Below are positions 56,500 through 64,000 of a DNA stretch of 64,000 bases, in pieces. This DNA comes from Lactovum miscens (GTDB lineage: Bacteria > Bacillota > Bacilli > Lactobacillales > Streptococcaceae), in contig NZ_JACHHV010000006.1 of the NCBI RefSeq assembly GCF_014202895.1, positions 1 through 64,000 of the forward strand, written 5' to 3'. Position 1 is the stretch's first letter. Each line of letters begins with the position of its first letter. Both the position numbers and the translations under genes were made by a program. A model generated the notes under the pieces. It searched no databases. It saw only the letters and a program-made list of their open reading frames with translations, and was not told the DNA's origin.

Positions 56500-56508
56500 T
56501 GCTATAAT
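56500..56508 (+). promoter_or_regulatory. Extended -10 promoter directly before tmk
   Basis: TGCTATAAT ends 7 bases before the tmk ATG (56516), with no Shine-Dalgarno sequence in between. Transcription would start at or next to the start codon. Confidence 0.62.
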
Positions 56509-56515
56509 TAATAGA

Positions 56516-57151
56516 ATGAATCCGTTATTTATATCAATTGAAGGCCCTGAAGGAGCTGGGAAATCCACAATTCTTGAAGCACTTTTACCAATCTTATCGG
56601 TAAAGCGTAGTGTCGTGGCAACACGAGAGCCAGGAGGAGTTAGGATTGCCGAGGATATTCGTGGGATCATTTTAGATCCTAAAAACACTGTATTGGATGG
56701 CAAAACTGAGATTCTACTATTTGCGGCAGCACGTCGTGTTCATTTATTAGAAAAAGTTCTACCAGCTTTGGCAGAAGGGAAAGTCGTTATTGCTGATCGT
56801 TTTATTGATTCATCTGTGGCTTATCAAGGATTTGCAGGTGGCGTGGATGTTGAGCAAGTCAAGTGGCTAAATGACTTTGCGACCGATAGCTTGAAACCTG
56901 ATTTAACAATCTTTTTTGATATCACACCTGAAGAAGGTTTGAAGCGAGTTATGAAAAATAATGAGCGAGAGAAGAACCGATTAGATTTGGCAAAACTTGA
57001 TTATCATAAAAAGGTTTATGAGGGATACCAAGCACTACTTAAGACTGATAGCGACCGCATTGTTGCGATTGATGCTTCTAAGAGCCCAGAAGAAGTTTTA
57101 GATCAAATTATAAACGTTCTTTATACTCGTTTCCCAGGTGAATTTTTATGA
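56516..57151 (+). CDS. tmk: Thymidylate kinase
   Basis: Phosphorylates dTMP to dTDP; the product also feeds dTTP for RmlA. The 211 residues have P-loop [31 protein letters not shown], the DR motif [18 protein letters not shown] and the LID-region [13 protein letters not shown] 56516 gives the usual [10 protein letters not shown] start; the longer reading from 56465 contains a -10 box and is not family-like. The stop overlaps holB by 4 bases. Confidence 0.95.
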   Translation: MNPLFISIEGPEGAGKSTILEALLPILSVKRSVVATREPGGVRIAEDIRGIILDPKNTVLDGKTEILLFAAARRVHLLEKVLPALAEGKVVIADRFIDSSVAYQGFAGGVDVEQVKWLNDFATDSLKPDLTIFFDITPEEGLKRVMKNNEREKNRLDLAKLDYHKKVYEGYQALLKTDSDRIVAIDASKSPEEVLDQIINVLYTRFPGEFL

Positions 57152-58002
57152 AAATTGCAGAAGTTCAACCTCGACTTTTTGAGCATTTCCAAAAGTTATT
57201 AAAGCATCAGCAGCTTTCACATGCCTATCTATTTGTTGGTGGATTCGGAAATTATGATATGGCGATGTGGCTAGCAAAAGGCGTTTTTTGTGAGAAAATG
57301 GGTGCCCCATGTGGTAACTGCCGTATTTGTAAGTTAATTGATAGAAATGAATTTTCTGAACTTCAAATTATAGAGCCAGATGGCCAAATGATCAGGGTAG
57401 ATCAAGTACGAGAGTTACTTGCTAATTTTGCCTCAACTGGCTTTGAATCTACGAAAAAAGTGGTGATCATTAAAGAGGCTGAGAAGATGGGTATGAATGC
57501 AGCAAATGCCTTGCTTAAGACAATTGAGGAGCCTGAGAGTGAGGTCTATATTTTTCTTTTAGCCGAAAATGAAAGCCTCCTACTTCCAACAATTCAGTCT
57601 CGGGCGCAAAAAGTTGTCTTTCCTAAAGATGAAATTTATTTATCAAACTTTCTACAACAGATGGGTCTTTTAAAGACAGAAGCGGATCTTTTGGCTGCTA
57701 TTACCAATTCAACCGATGAAGCAAAAGCTTTGGCTGAATCAAGTTGGTATTTACCAGCCAGTAAGGTTTTGGCTAATTTTGTAGAAGTTATCCAAAGCTC
57801 GAATGAATTAGCTTTTCTCAAAGTGATTGAACTCTTGCCTCATTTTGAGGGAAAGAAGGAGCAGAGTGTAGCATTTGAAATTCTCCTCATTCTTTTCAAT
57901 CAAGTTCAAGCAACCAATTTTACAATAAAAACCTTTAAGGCAGAGAAAATGTGGCGTGCCAATGTTCGTTTTCAGTCTTGCCTGGAAAGCATCTGTTTAT
58001 GA
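57148..58002 (+). CDS. holB: DNA polymerase III delta' subunit
   Basis: Clamp-loader subunit of 284 residues. It has the start [20 protein letters not shown] and the zinc-finger Cys set [15 protein letters not shown]. It also has the conserved [13 protein letters not shown] and [15 protein letters not shown], in the place of the SRC-like sensor region. The P-loop is degenerate (GGFGNYDM instead of GxxGxGKT), so it should not bind ATP, as known for delta' subunits. It lies in the usual tmk-holB-ricT-yabA-rsmI string. Confidence 0.93.
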   Translation: MKIAEVQPRLFEHFQKLLKHQQLSHAYLFVGGFGNYDMAMWLAKGVFCEKMGAPCGNCRICKLIDRNEFSELQIIEPDGQMIRVDQVRELLANFASTGFESTKKVVIIKEAEKMGMNAANALLKTIEEPESEVYIFLLAENESLLLPTIQSRAQKVVFPKDEIYLSNFLQQMGLLKTEADLLAAITNSTDEAKALAESSWYLPASKVLANFVEVIQSSNELAFLKVIELLPHFEGKKEQSVAFEILLILFNQVQATNFTIKTFKAEKMWRANVRFQSCLESICL

Positions 58003-58811
58003 TTTATCAAATAAATTTTTCAAATGGTCTACCAAGCTTTTTAGCTAATTCAGAGATTACATATGTTAAAAATGATGAAGTGATTATTAAATCGGACAAG
58101 GCAACTTATTTCGGGAAGATTGGGAGGATTTTATCTGGGCATTCATCGGAACTTGACTTGATTGAAAATCAGGCAAAAGTTTTACGCTTGGCTGATGAAA
58201 ATGACAGGATCATCCTTAACAGTATTTATCATGAGTCTATATTTGCTAAGGAGGGAGTACGAGAAATCGTGGTAGATTCTGGGCTCGCTATGAAAGTCGT
58301 TACTGTAACTTATAACTTTGATCAGTCGTTCCTCTATATTTCTTTTACAGCTGAAAATCGAGTTGATTTCCGGCAATTATTAAAAGATTTAGCAAGTCAT
58401 TTCCAGACTCGGATCGAACTGCGTCAGATTGGAAGCCGAGATGAGACGAAATTATTTGGAGGAATTGGGCCTTGTGGTCGTCCTTTGTGCTGTTCTGAGT
58501 TTTTATATGAATTCCCATCTGTGTCAATTAAAATGGCAAAAAATCAACAATTAGCCTTTAATCAGGGAAAACTCAATGGTATGTGTGGCCGTCTGATGTG
58601 TTGTCTTAGCTATGAAGATGACTTTTACAAGCAAGCAGCTCAAGAATTTCCTGATTTTGGTGGCCTTATGAAAACCTCTGAAGGGCTTGGAAAAGTCATT
58701 GGAATGAATATTTTGGGAAGGTCTGTAAAATTACGCTTTGATGATTTTGTGAGAGAATACTCATTAGATGAATTGCTGGATGAATCAAAAAAGGAGGTTG
58801 CTCATGTTTGA
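57999..58811 (+). CDS. ricT: RicT/YaaT family protein (PSP1 domain)
   Basis: 270 residues with the PSP1 C-terminal domain. The Cys motifs GPCGRPLCCSEFL and GMCGRLMCCLSYE match the iron-sulfur-binding Cys of RicT, part of the Y-complex that affects RNase Y-dependent mRNA processing in Bacillus. ATG 57999 overlaps the holB stop (ATGA); the longer reading inside holB is rejected. The stop overlaps yabA by 8 bases. Confidence 0.92.
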   Translation: MIYQINFSNGLPSFLANSEITYVKNDEVIIKSDKATYFGKIGRILSGHSSELDLIENQAKVLRLADENDRIILNSIYHESIFAKEGVREIVVDSGLAMKVVTVTYNFDQSFLYISFTAENRVDFRQLLKDLASHFQTRIELRQIGSRDETKLFGGIGPCGRPLCCSEFLYEFPSVSIKMAKNQQLAFNQGKLNGMCGRLMCCLSYEDDFYKQAAQEFPDFGGLMKTSEGLGKVIGMNILGRSVKLRFDDFVREYSLDELLDESKKEVAHV

Positions 58812-59124
58812 ATCAACTCAGAATAGGGAAGAAATCCTTGAAAGCTTGAATCGTCTAGAGATAGATTTGGCAGATACCTATGCAATTATTGGGACAATGA
58901 AGGATTTTTTAAATGATACTTTGACTGAAAATACGCAATTCCGTTTGGAAAACGAGCGTCTACGAGATCGCATTGAAGAACTAGAAAGTTCAACAAATGC
59001 TAGGAAATCAGTGGATAGCCTACAAAAAATCTACGACGAAGGTTTTCACGTCTGTCGGACGTACTATGGAAAGGTTTTAGAAAACGGTGAAAACTGTTTG
59101 CTTTGCCAGGAGGTACTATCTTAA
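58804..59124 (+). CDS. yabA: DNA replication initiation-control protein YabA
   Basis: Negative regulator of initiation that bridges DnaA and the DnaN clamp. The 106 residues have an N-terminal leucine-zipper coiled coil (ILESLNRLEIDLADTYAIIG, NTQFRLENERLRDRIEELES) and a C-terminal zinc-binding motif with FHVC and CLLCQEVL. AAGGAGG lies 8 bases before ATG 58804. The stop codon overlaps the rsmI start (TAATG). Confidence 0.93.
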   Translation: MFESTQNREEILESLNRLEIDLADTYAIIGTMKDFLNDTLTENTQFRLENERLRDRIEELESSTNARKSVDSLQKIYDEGFHVCRTYYGKVLENGENCLLCQEVLS

Positions 59125-59996
59125 TGCCAAATCTAAAAATTCAATCAAGCTTCCGTGGCACGAGTGACTTCGGAAGACTTTTTTTAGTTCCCACTCCAAT
59201 TGGTAATCTCGAGGATATGACCTTCCGTGGTGTTAAAACTCTGGTTGAAGCTGATTTGATTTGTGCTGAGGATACGCGGAACACATTAAAACTTCTGAAT
59301 CACTTTGAAATCAAAACACCAATGGAGAGCTTTCACGAACACAACTGGGCAGAGAAGATTCCAAAGCTTTTGGACTTTTTGAAATCAGGTCGATCAATTG
59401 CCCAAGTCTCCGATGCCGGCATGCCATCCATCTCAGACCCAGGGCATGAACTTGTCATCGCAGCAATCGCGGAAGATATTCCCGTTGTCGCTTTGCCTGG
59501 ACCGTCGGCTGGAATTACTGCCCTGATTGCCTCAGGTGTAAATCCTCAGCCACATATTTTTTATGGGTTCTTACCTCGTAAGAGAGGTTCTCAGATTGCT
59601 TTTTTTGAAGGTAAGAAAAATTATCCAGAGACTCAGATTTTTTATGAGTCACCTCTACGCTTGGTTGATACGCTGACAAATATGTTAGCTGTTTATGGAG
59701 ATCGCCAGGCCGTTTTGACACGTGAATTGACGAAAATCTATGAGGAGTATCGTCGTGGAGATATTTCAGAATTGATTGAAGACCTGAAAGAGCATCCTGC
59801 AAAGGGTGAATGTCTCTTGATCGTGTCAGGTTCTGATGGCTTGGCAGAGCTTGAATTTGAGGGGAGCCCGTTTGAAGAAGTTCAAAATCTGATTCAAATG
59901 GGAGAAAAGCCAAATAATGCTATTAAACTGGTTGCAAAGACACGAGGCCTAAATCGTCAAGAATTTTATAAAGAAATTCATAATTTGACTGATTGA
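59124..59996 (+). CDS. rsmI: 16S rRNA (cytidine-2'-O)-methyltransferase RsmI
   Basis: Methylates the 2'-OH of C1402 in 16S rRNA. The 290 residues begin near GRLFLVPTPIGNLEDMTFRG, with AEDTRNTLKLLNHF, HEHNWAEKIP, ISDAGMPSISDPG-type motif (VSDAGMPSISDPGHELV), ALPGPSAGITALIASG and FYESPLRLVDTL, all typical. AGGAGG 10 bases upstream supports ATG 59124 overlapping the yabA stop. Confidence 0.95.
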   Translation: MPNLKIQSSFRGTSDFGRLFLVPTPIGNLEDMTFRGVKTLVEADLICAEDTRNTLKLLNHFEIKTPMESFHEHNWAEKIPKLLDFLKSGRSIAQVSDAGMPSISDPGHELVIAAIAEDIPVVALPGPSAGITALIASGVNPQPHIFYGFLPRKRGSQIAFFEGKKNYPETQIFYESPLRLVDTLTNMLAVYGDRQAVLTRELTKIYEEYRRGDISELIEDLKEHPAKGECLLIVSGSDGLAELEFEGSPFEEVQNLIQMGEKPNNAIKLVAKTRGLNRQEFYKEIHNLTD

Positions 59997-60368
59997 AAAA
60001 TAGGGATGAAACAGGCTAATGAAGTATTTCAGCCAGGGGATGAATATCTTAGAAATAACCGGTCTGAAGAATATGATGAAATATTAATTTAACCATTTTT
60101 AGATTTTTAAGGAGCCTTACTATATTTGTGTTTGCACTGGTTTAAATTGAAATTTTTAAATCTTCTGCATTAAAATATATTTTGCAACTTTGACAGTTTG
60201 AAAAAAGGAAGATAAAGGAAGAGATTTATGGCACGCTCTATGAAAATAGATATTGATGGAGCGTTGGTAGACAAACGGATACTATAATGTTACAGCATCA
60301 ATAGAGAGATTTTGTAAGTTTTTCTTCTCAACGAATGGAGTTCTTTCAAGGTAAATGGGCTCTAATTA
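59997..60368 (+). other. Spacer with short broken frames before mvk
   Basis: Two tiny frames, 60006-60092 (MKQANEVFQPGDEYLRN and on, 28 codons) and 60228-60287 (MARSMKIDIDGALVDKRIL, preceded by GGAAGAG), look like debris of larger genes. I do not recognise either. Nothing else is visible. Confidence 0.35.
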
Positions 60369-60397
60369 TTGATATTTAAGTAAAAATTCTGTAAAAT
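60369..60397 (+). promoter_or_regulatory. Promoter of the mevalonate operon
   Basis: TTGATA (60369-60374), 17 bases, TAAAAT (60392-60397). The mvk ATG begins 7 bases after the -10 with no Shine-Dalgarno sequence, predicting a leaderless or nearly leaderless transcript. Confidence 0.75.
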
Positions 60398-60404
60398 TGC
60401 CTAT

Positions 60405-61343
60405 ATGGAAAGTAATCAAAGAATCGGACACGGGGAAGCTCATGCAAAATTGATTTTGCTGGGAGAGCACGCCGTGGTCTATGGTCAGCCTGCCATCGCT
60501 ATTCCAGTGAATCTTTTAAAAATACGGGTGACCTTAACTAAGATTAATCATGGTCAATTTATCGAAGATAATGATGAGCTTCGCCGCCGATTAGAGTTAA
60601 TGGAAGATGACTTTGAGGGAATTCGACAGTTGATTCTCCGTCTTCTGCTTAAGTTTGATGAAGAGTTTATGCCATTTTCGCTGGAAATTGACTCAAATAT
60701 CCCACGAGGACGTGGACTTGGCGCTTCAGCTGCATTGGCAACTTCCATTACAAAAGCCTTTTTTGATTTTTTTGATGCAGAACTTGATACCAAAGAACTT
60801 TTAACTTTTGTGAATTTCTCAGAGTCTATCGTTCACGGTCGTGCTTCTGGTATTGATGCGGCTACTGTAAATTCAGATAAACCAGTCTGGTTTGTGAAGA
60901 ATCAGGAAATTGAAACGATTGACATTGAAATGCCGGGTCTTTTGGTAATTGGAGATTCAGGTATTCATGGCTTGACGAGTCAGGCTATTGCCACTGTTCA
61001 GCAAAAATTGCGTGAGGATAAACTTCAAGCTGAGGCTGATATTGAGAGATTGGGTACTTATGTGAAGCAAGCTCGTTCGATTTTAATTGAGAACAAGGTT
61101 TATGGCTTTGGCCCAATTTTGAATGCTTCACAAGAAATCTTGGAAAATCTTGGAGTTTCTCACCCTAAACTAGATAATTTAATTACAACCGCTCGAGAAG
61201 CAGGCGCTTTGGGTGCTAAATTGACGGGCTCAGGTTTAGGTGGAGTTATTGTTGCCCTTGCTGCCAATGCAACAGATGCAATAAGGATTTCTCAAGCTTT
61301 GTCTAAAAATGGCGCTCAGAATACTTGGATTTTTAGTCTATGA
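60405..61343 (+). CDS. mvk: Mevalonate kinase
   Basis: GHMP kinase making 5-phosphomevalonate. The 312 residues begin GHGEAHAKLILLGEHAVVYG, the family N-terminus. The ATP-binding glycine loop is PRGRGLGASAALATSI, with HGRASGIDAATVNSDKPVWF and the C-terminal LTGSGLGGVIVALA. First gene of mvk-mvaD-mvaK2-fni. There is no visible Shine-Dalgarno sequence; see the promoter entry. Confidence 0.95.
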   Translation: MESNQRIGHGEAHAKLILLGEHAVVYGQPAIAIPVNLLKIRVTLTKINHGQFIEDNDELRRRLELMEDDFEGIRQLILRLLLKFDEEFMPFSLEIDSNIPRGRGLGASAALATSITKAFFDFFDAELDTKELLTFVNFSESIVHGRASGIDAATVNSDKPVWFVKNQEIETIDIEMPGLLVIGDSGIHGLTSQAIATVQQKLREDKLQAEADIERLGTYVKQARSILIENKVYGFGPILNASQEILENLGVSHPKLDNLITTAREAGALGAKLTGSGLGGVIVALAANATDAIRISQALSKNGAQNTWIFSL

Positions 61344-61473
61344 AATAGAAATTTAAAAAGAATTTGAATTCCTAACTTCCTCGGGAGATGTAGAATATTG
61401 AGCAAGGAAGGACTGGTTCATTTTAAGAGTCAATCCTTTTTATATTACAGGATTTTTAATATATTGGAGGCGT

Positions 61474-62436
61474 ATGTCGGACATTATCACAGCTACAGCA
61501 CATACAAATATTGCTTTAATTAAGTATTGGGGGAAGGAAAACGTAGATTTAAATATCCCAACAACTTCAAGTTTATCAATGACGCTTGATAAATTTTATA
61601 CTAGGACATCTGTTGAATTTAATAATTCATTGGCTCAGGATACATTGATCCTGAATGAAAAAGAAGTGGACCCGAGTCGTGTACACAGATTTTTAAATAT
61701 CTTCCGTTCAGAAGTTGCCGATTTCGGTTCTGTGTTAGTAATTTCAAAAAATCACGTTCCAACGGCGGCAGGTTTGGCATCGAGTGCTTCAAGTTTTGCT
61801 GCCCTTACTGGGGCTATGTCTGGCCTTTTAGATTTAAATCTTATGCCAACTCAGATGTCGCGTTATGCTCGACGTGGCTCCGGTTCGGCTTCACGCTCTA
61901 TCTTTGGTAATTTTGCTATTTGGAATAAAGGAGAAGATGAAGAAAGCTCCTATGCGGAGTCATTTTTGAATGAAGACATTGAACTATCTATGATTGTAGC
62001 GGAAGTTTCGGCTACGTCAAAAAAAATGAGTTCTACAAAAGGTATGCAGTTGGCTCAGCTTTCACCTGATTACGCTACTTGGGTGGAACGTTCAGCTGTG
62101 CAGTTGAAAGAAATGAAGGCTGCAATTTTACGCTCAGATATTGAACGTGTTGGGTTAATTGCTCAAGAAAATTCTTTGGCGATGCATGACCTGAATTGGA
62201 ACTGTCCAGAACCCTTTGACTATTTTACAGATAAGACCCGTGAATTAATAAGTTTCGTGGATAATTGCTATAAGGAAGGCTTGTTAGCTTTTGTGACAAT
62301 TGATGCGGGTCCTAATGTAAAGATTATTACGAGTCGTGCTCAAGAAAAGTATATCTTGAAGCGTCTTCAAGATAATTTCCCAGACTTACAATTTGATATC
62401 GCCCATGCTGGACCCGGAATTAGAGTTGAGGTTTAG
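61474..62436 (+). CDS. mvaD: Diphosphomevalonate decarboxylase
   Basis: Converts mevalonate-5-diphosphate to isopentenyl diphosphate, using ATP. The 320 residues show AHTNIALIKYWGKENVDLNI, TSSLSMTLD, the glycine-serine loop AAGLASSASSFAALTGA, RRGSGSASRSIFGNFAIWNK and the catalytic Asp near FVTIDAGPNVKIIT. GGAGG lies 6 bases before the ATG. A weak hairpin with a T-run (about 61407-61442) lies in the 130-base gap after mvk and could attenuate transcription. Confidence 0.95.
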   Translation: MSDIITATAHTNIALIKYWGKENVDLNIPTTSSLSMTLDKFYTRTSVEFNNSLAQDTLILNEKEVDPSRVHRFLNIFRSEVADFGSVLVISKNHVPTAAGLASSASSFAALTGAMSGLLDLNLMPTQMSRYARRGSGSASRSIFGNFAIWNKGEDEESSYAESFLNEDIELSMIVAEVSATSKKMSSTKGMQLAQLSPDYATWVERSAVQLKEMKAAILRSDIERVGLIAQENSLAMHDLNWNCPEPFDYFTDKTRELISFVDNCYKEGLLAFVTIDAGPNVKIITSRAQEKYILKRLQDNFPDLQFDIAHAGPGIRVEV

Positions 62437-62472
62437 TTTGTTTCTTGTAGTTATAGATCAATGGAGGCGCTC

Positions 62473-63429
62473 GTGCCTAAAAAGGTAATTATTAAAGTTC
62501 CAGGTAAGTTGTTTATTGCTGGTGAATATGCTGTGACTCGTCAAGGGGGACGTGCAATTGTTGCAGCCGTTGAGACTAATTTTATGATTTCTGTAAAGCA
62601 AACCAAAGGTTTATCTGTGATGCATACTAACATTGGCTTAGAAGCTTTCTCATTCAAACCAACTGATTTACTGAAGCCTGGTATGATTGACATGAAGTCA
62701 GATTGGAGTTTTGCTCTAACAGCGATAAAAAAATTTATTGAAGTTTGTGGGCCTCTGAAATCCGAATTAGAAATTGAGATTCAATCAAATCTTGGCTATG
62801 GTAAAAATAAAAAAGGATATGGTTCAAGTGCAGCAGTAGTTTCTGGAATTGTTAAAGCCTTAAATCAATTTTTTAACATGAAGCTTTCTTTTGAAGAAGA
62901 ATTTGAAATTGCTGCGGATGCACATTTTGAAGTTCAGGGCTCGGGCTCGATGGGGGATATTGCTGCTATTATTTTTGGCGGCATCGTGAGTTATCGAAAT
63001 CGTGATTTGATTGAAGTGTTACAATTTCCTGACTGGGAGACTTTCGTAGTTCAAACTGGAAAGTCTGTGAAAACAGGTGAGAAACTTTCAATAAATTTTG
63101 AACCATCTTTCTATGCGGAGTCTGACAAACTGGTTCAACGACTTTCTCAAGAAAAAAACTTTTCAGGTTTTAAAAAACTTTTATTAGAAAATCAAGATCT
63201 TTTAATCAAAAATTTACCAAAGGACTATGTTACAGAGAAACTAGACTTTGCCCTAAAAACTGTAAATTCACATCCTCGCTTAGCTGGAAAAATTTCAGGC
63301 TCAGGCTTTGGGGAAAATCTAATTGTTTTCTCAAATGGGGTGAGTTGGGGAGAAATTACTTTGCTCATTCAGTCACTTGAGCAGAAGAATATCAAAATGG
63401 AGGCTATAAAAATTGCCAAATCCAACTGA
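62473..63429 (+). CDS. mvaK2: Phosphomevalonate kinase
   Basis: GHMP kinase making diphosphomevalonate. The 318 residues from GTG 62473 begin VIIKVPGKLFIAGEYAVTRQ; the loop is KKGYGSSAAVVSGIVKAL, followed by GSGSMGDIAAIIFGGIVSY and GKISGSGFGENLIVF. The GTG start is chosen because GGAGG sits 5 bases upstream, inside the alternative ATG-started reading (62461). Its end overlaps the start of fni by 17 bases. Confidence 0.93.
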   Translation: MPKKVIIKVPGKLFIAGEYAVTRQGGRAIVAAVETNFMISVKQTKGLSVMHTNIGLEAFSFKPTDLLKPGMIDMKSDWSFALTAIKKFIEVCGPLKSELEIEIQSNLGYGKNKKGYGSSAAVVSGIVKALNQFFNMKLSFEEEFEIAADAHFEVQGSGSMGDIAAIIFGGIVSYRNRDLIEVLQFPDWETFVVQTGKSVKTGEKLSINFEPSFYAESDKLVQRLSQEKNFSGFKKLLLENQDLLIKNLPKDYVTEKLDFALKTVNSHPRLAGKISGSGFGENLIVFSNGVSWGEITLLIQSLEQKNIKMEAIKIAKSN

Positions 63430-64000
63430 AAAAAATCGGTATCAACACCGAAAAGAAGAGCATCTTTCACTTGCACAAAAGTATTGGCGCAATCAAAAAC
63501 ATGATAATACCGCGGGTTTCGGAGATCTCCGCCTGATTCCAAATTCTCTTCCTGAAATTTCACTTGATGAGGTGGATTTATCTGTGCAACTTTTAAATCA
63601 TCGCTTTGAGAAACCTTTTTTTATTGAAGCGATGACAGGCGGTTTCGTTCGTGGAGATAAAATCAATGCTCAGTTAGCAGAAATCGCTAAAAATCAGCAT
63701 TTGGCGATGGCTGTTGGGTCACAAACAATCGCTCTAAAGTTCCCAGAATTAGCGGCGGGATTTAGGAAAGTTCGAGAAACTAATCCAGATGGTTTTATAT
63801 TAGCTAATATTGGAGCAAGCCATGGTCTCGAAGACGCCAAAAGGGCGGTTGATATGATTCAAGCTAATGCTTTGGAAGTTCACATCAATGTTATCCAAGA
63901 ATTAGCCATGAAAGCAGAAGAAGGTGATCGCAGCTTTTATTGGCTGGATAATATTAATGAAATTGCGGGCAAGCTTGATGTTCCCGTAATTGTAAAAGAA
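63413..64000 (+). CDS. fni: Type 2 isopentenyl-diphosphate isomerase, 3' end outside window
   Basis: FMN-dependent isomerase interconverting IPP and DMAPP, the last step of the pathway. The visible 196 codons start with TTG (GGAGG 9 bases upstream) and read NRYQHRKEEHLSLAQKYW, with DLRLIPNSLPEISLDEVDLS, FEKPFFIEAMTGG, LAMAVGSQTIAL and ILANIGASHGLEDAK, then LEVHINVIQELAM. These match Idi-2 signatures. The frame is open to the window end. Confidence 0.92.
   Translation, partial: MPNPTEKNRYQHRKEEHLSLAQKYWRNQKHDNTAGFGDLRLIPNSLPEISLDEVDLSVQLLNHRFEKPFFIEAMTGGFVRGDKINAQLAEIAKNQHLAMAVGSQTIALKFPELAAGFRKVRETNPDGFILANIGASHGLEDAKRAVDMIQANALEVHINVIQELAMKAEEGDRSFYWLDNINEIAGKLDVPVIVKE

Noticed and set aside
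57148-58002. Missing P-loop in holB as evidence of a broken gene
   Set aside because: Delta' subunits commonly lack a functional ATP site, and the rest of the protein is intact.

Overview
The window is AT-rich, low-GC Gram-positive DNA and most resembles a Lactococcus or a close Streptococcaceae relative. The reasons are the rpsL-rpsG-fusA and purR order, a VicRKX (WalRK) cluster lacking the Bacillus accessory genes, the tmk-holB-ricT-yabA-rsmI string, the mvk-mvaD-mvaK2-fni mevalonate operon, and a lactococcal-style rhamnose-rich cell-wall polysaccharide locus. Species is not determined.

Layout. 1-492: decayed IS30-type transposase. 794-6467: L-rhamnose catabolism (AraC regulator, rhaB, rhaA, rhaD, rhaM). 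6590-7886: largely decayed spacer with one weak ORF. 7887-12236: rpsL, rpsG, fusA and purR with clear promoters and terminators, then tRNA-Pro and tRNA-Arg on the minus strand. 13184-21531: LacI-type regulator and a uronate operon (kduI, GPH symporter, GH105 unsaturated glycosyl hydrolase, a TIM-barrel isomerase, kduD, kdgK, kdgA). 22332-25879: rmlACBD for dTDP-L-rhamnose. 26065-48258: cell-wall/pellicle polysaccharide genes (ugd, glf, glycosyltransferases, RgpC/RgpD-like ABC exporter, RgpF, a WsaF-type rhamnosyltransferase, two DUF2142 membrane proteins, a DPM-like transferase with DUF2304, an epimerase and a flippase). 48340-49609: decayed IS3-family element. 49775-54501 (minus): GH25 lysozyme, vicX, vicK, vicR. 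54766-56025: unrecognised 419-residue protein. 56516-59996: tmk to rsmI. 60405-64000: mevalonate pathway, running off the window in fni.

How it works together. GH105 would cut imported unsaturated rhamnogalacturonan-type disaccharides into rhamnose and an unsaturated uronate. The uronate would pass through KduI, KduD, KdgK and KdgA to pyruvate and glyceraldehyde-3-phosphate. The rhamnose would enter the RhaM/A/B/D route. No lyase or secreted pectinase is present, so the cell would depend on degradation products made elsewhere. Separately, RmlACBD makes activated rhamnose for the wall polysaccharide, which has both an ABC-type and a flippase-type export candidate.

The main items for a second look are: a recurring arrangement in which a -10 box sits 5 to 10 bases before an ATG with no Shine-Dalgarno sequence (possible leaderless mRNAs for vicR, tmk, mvk, the flippase, a galactofuranosyltransferase-like gene and possibly others); a phosphoribosyltransferase-HAD fusion inside the polysaccharide operon; a DPM-like GT/DUF2304/DUF2142 set that may be a three-component glycosylation system; an acidic tail on VicK; and the unrecognised gene at 54766. 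No CRISPR array, rRNA or prophage was seen.
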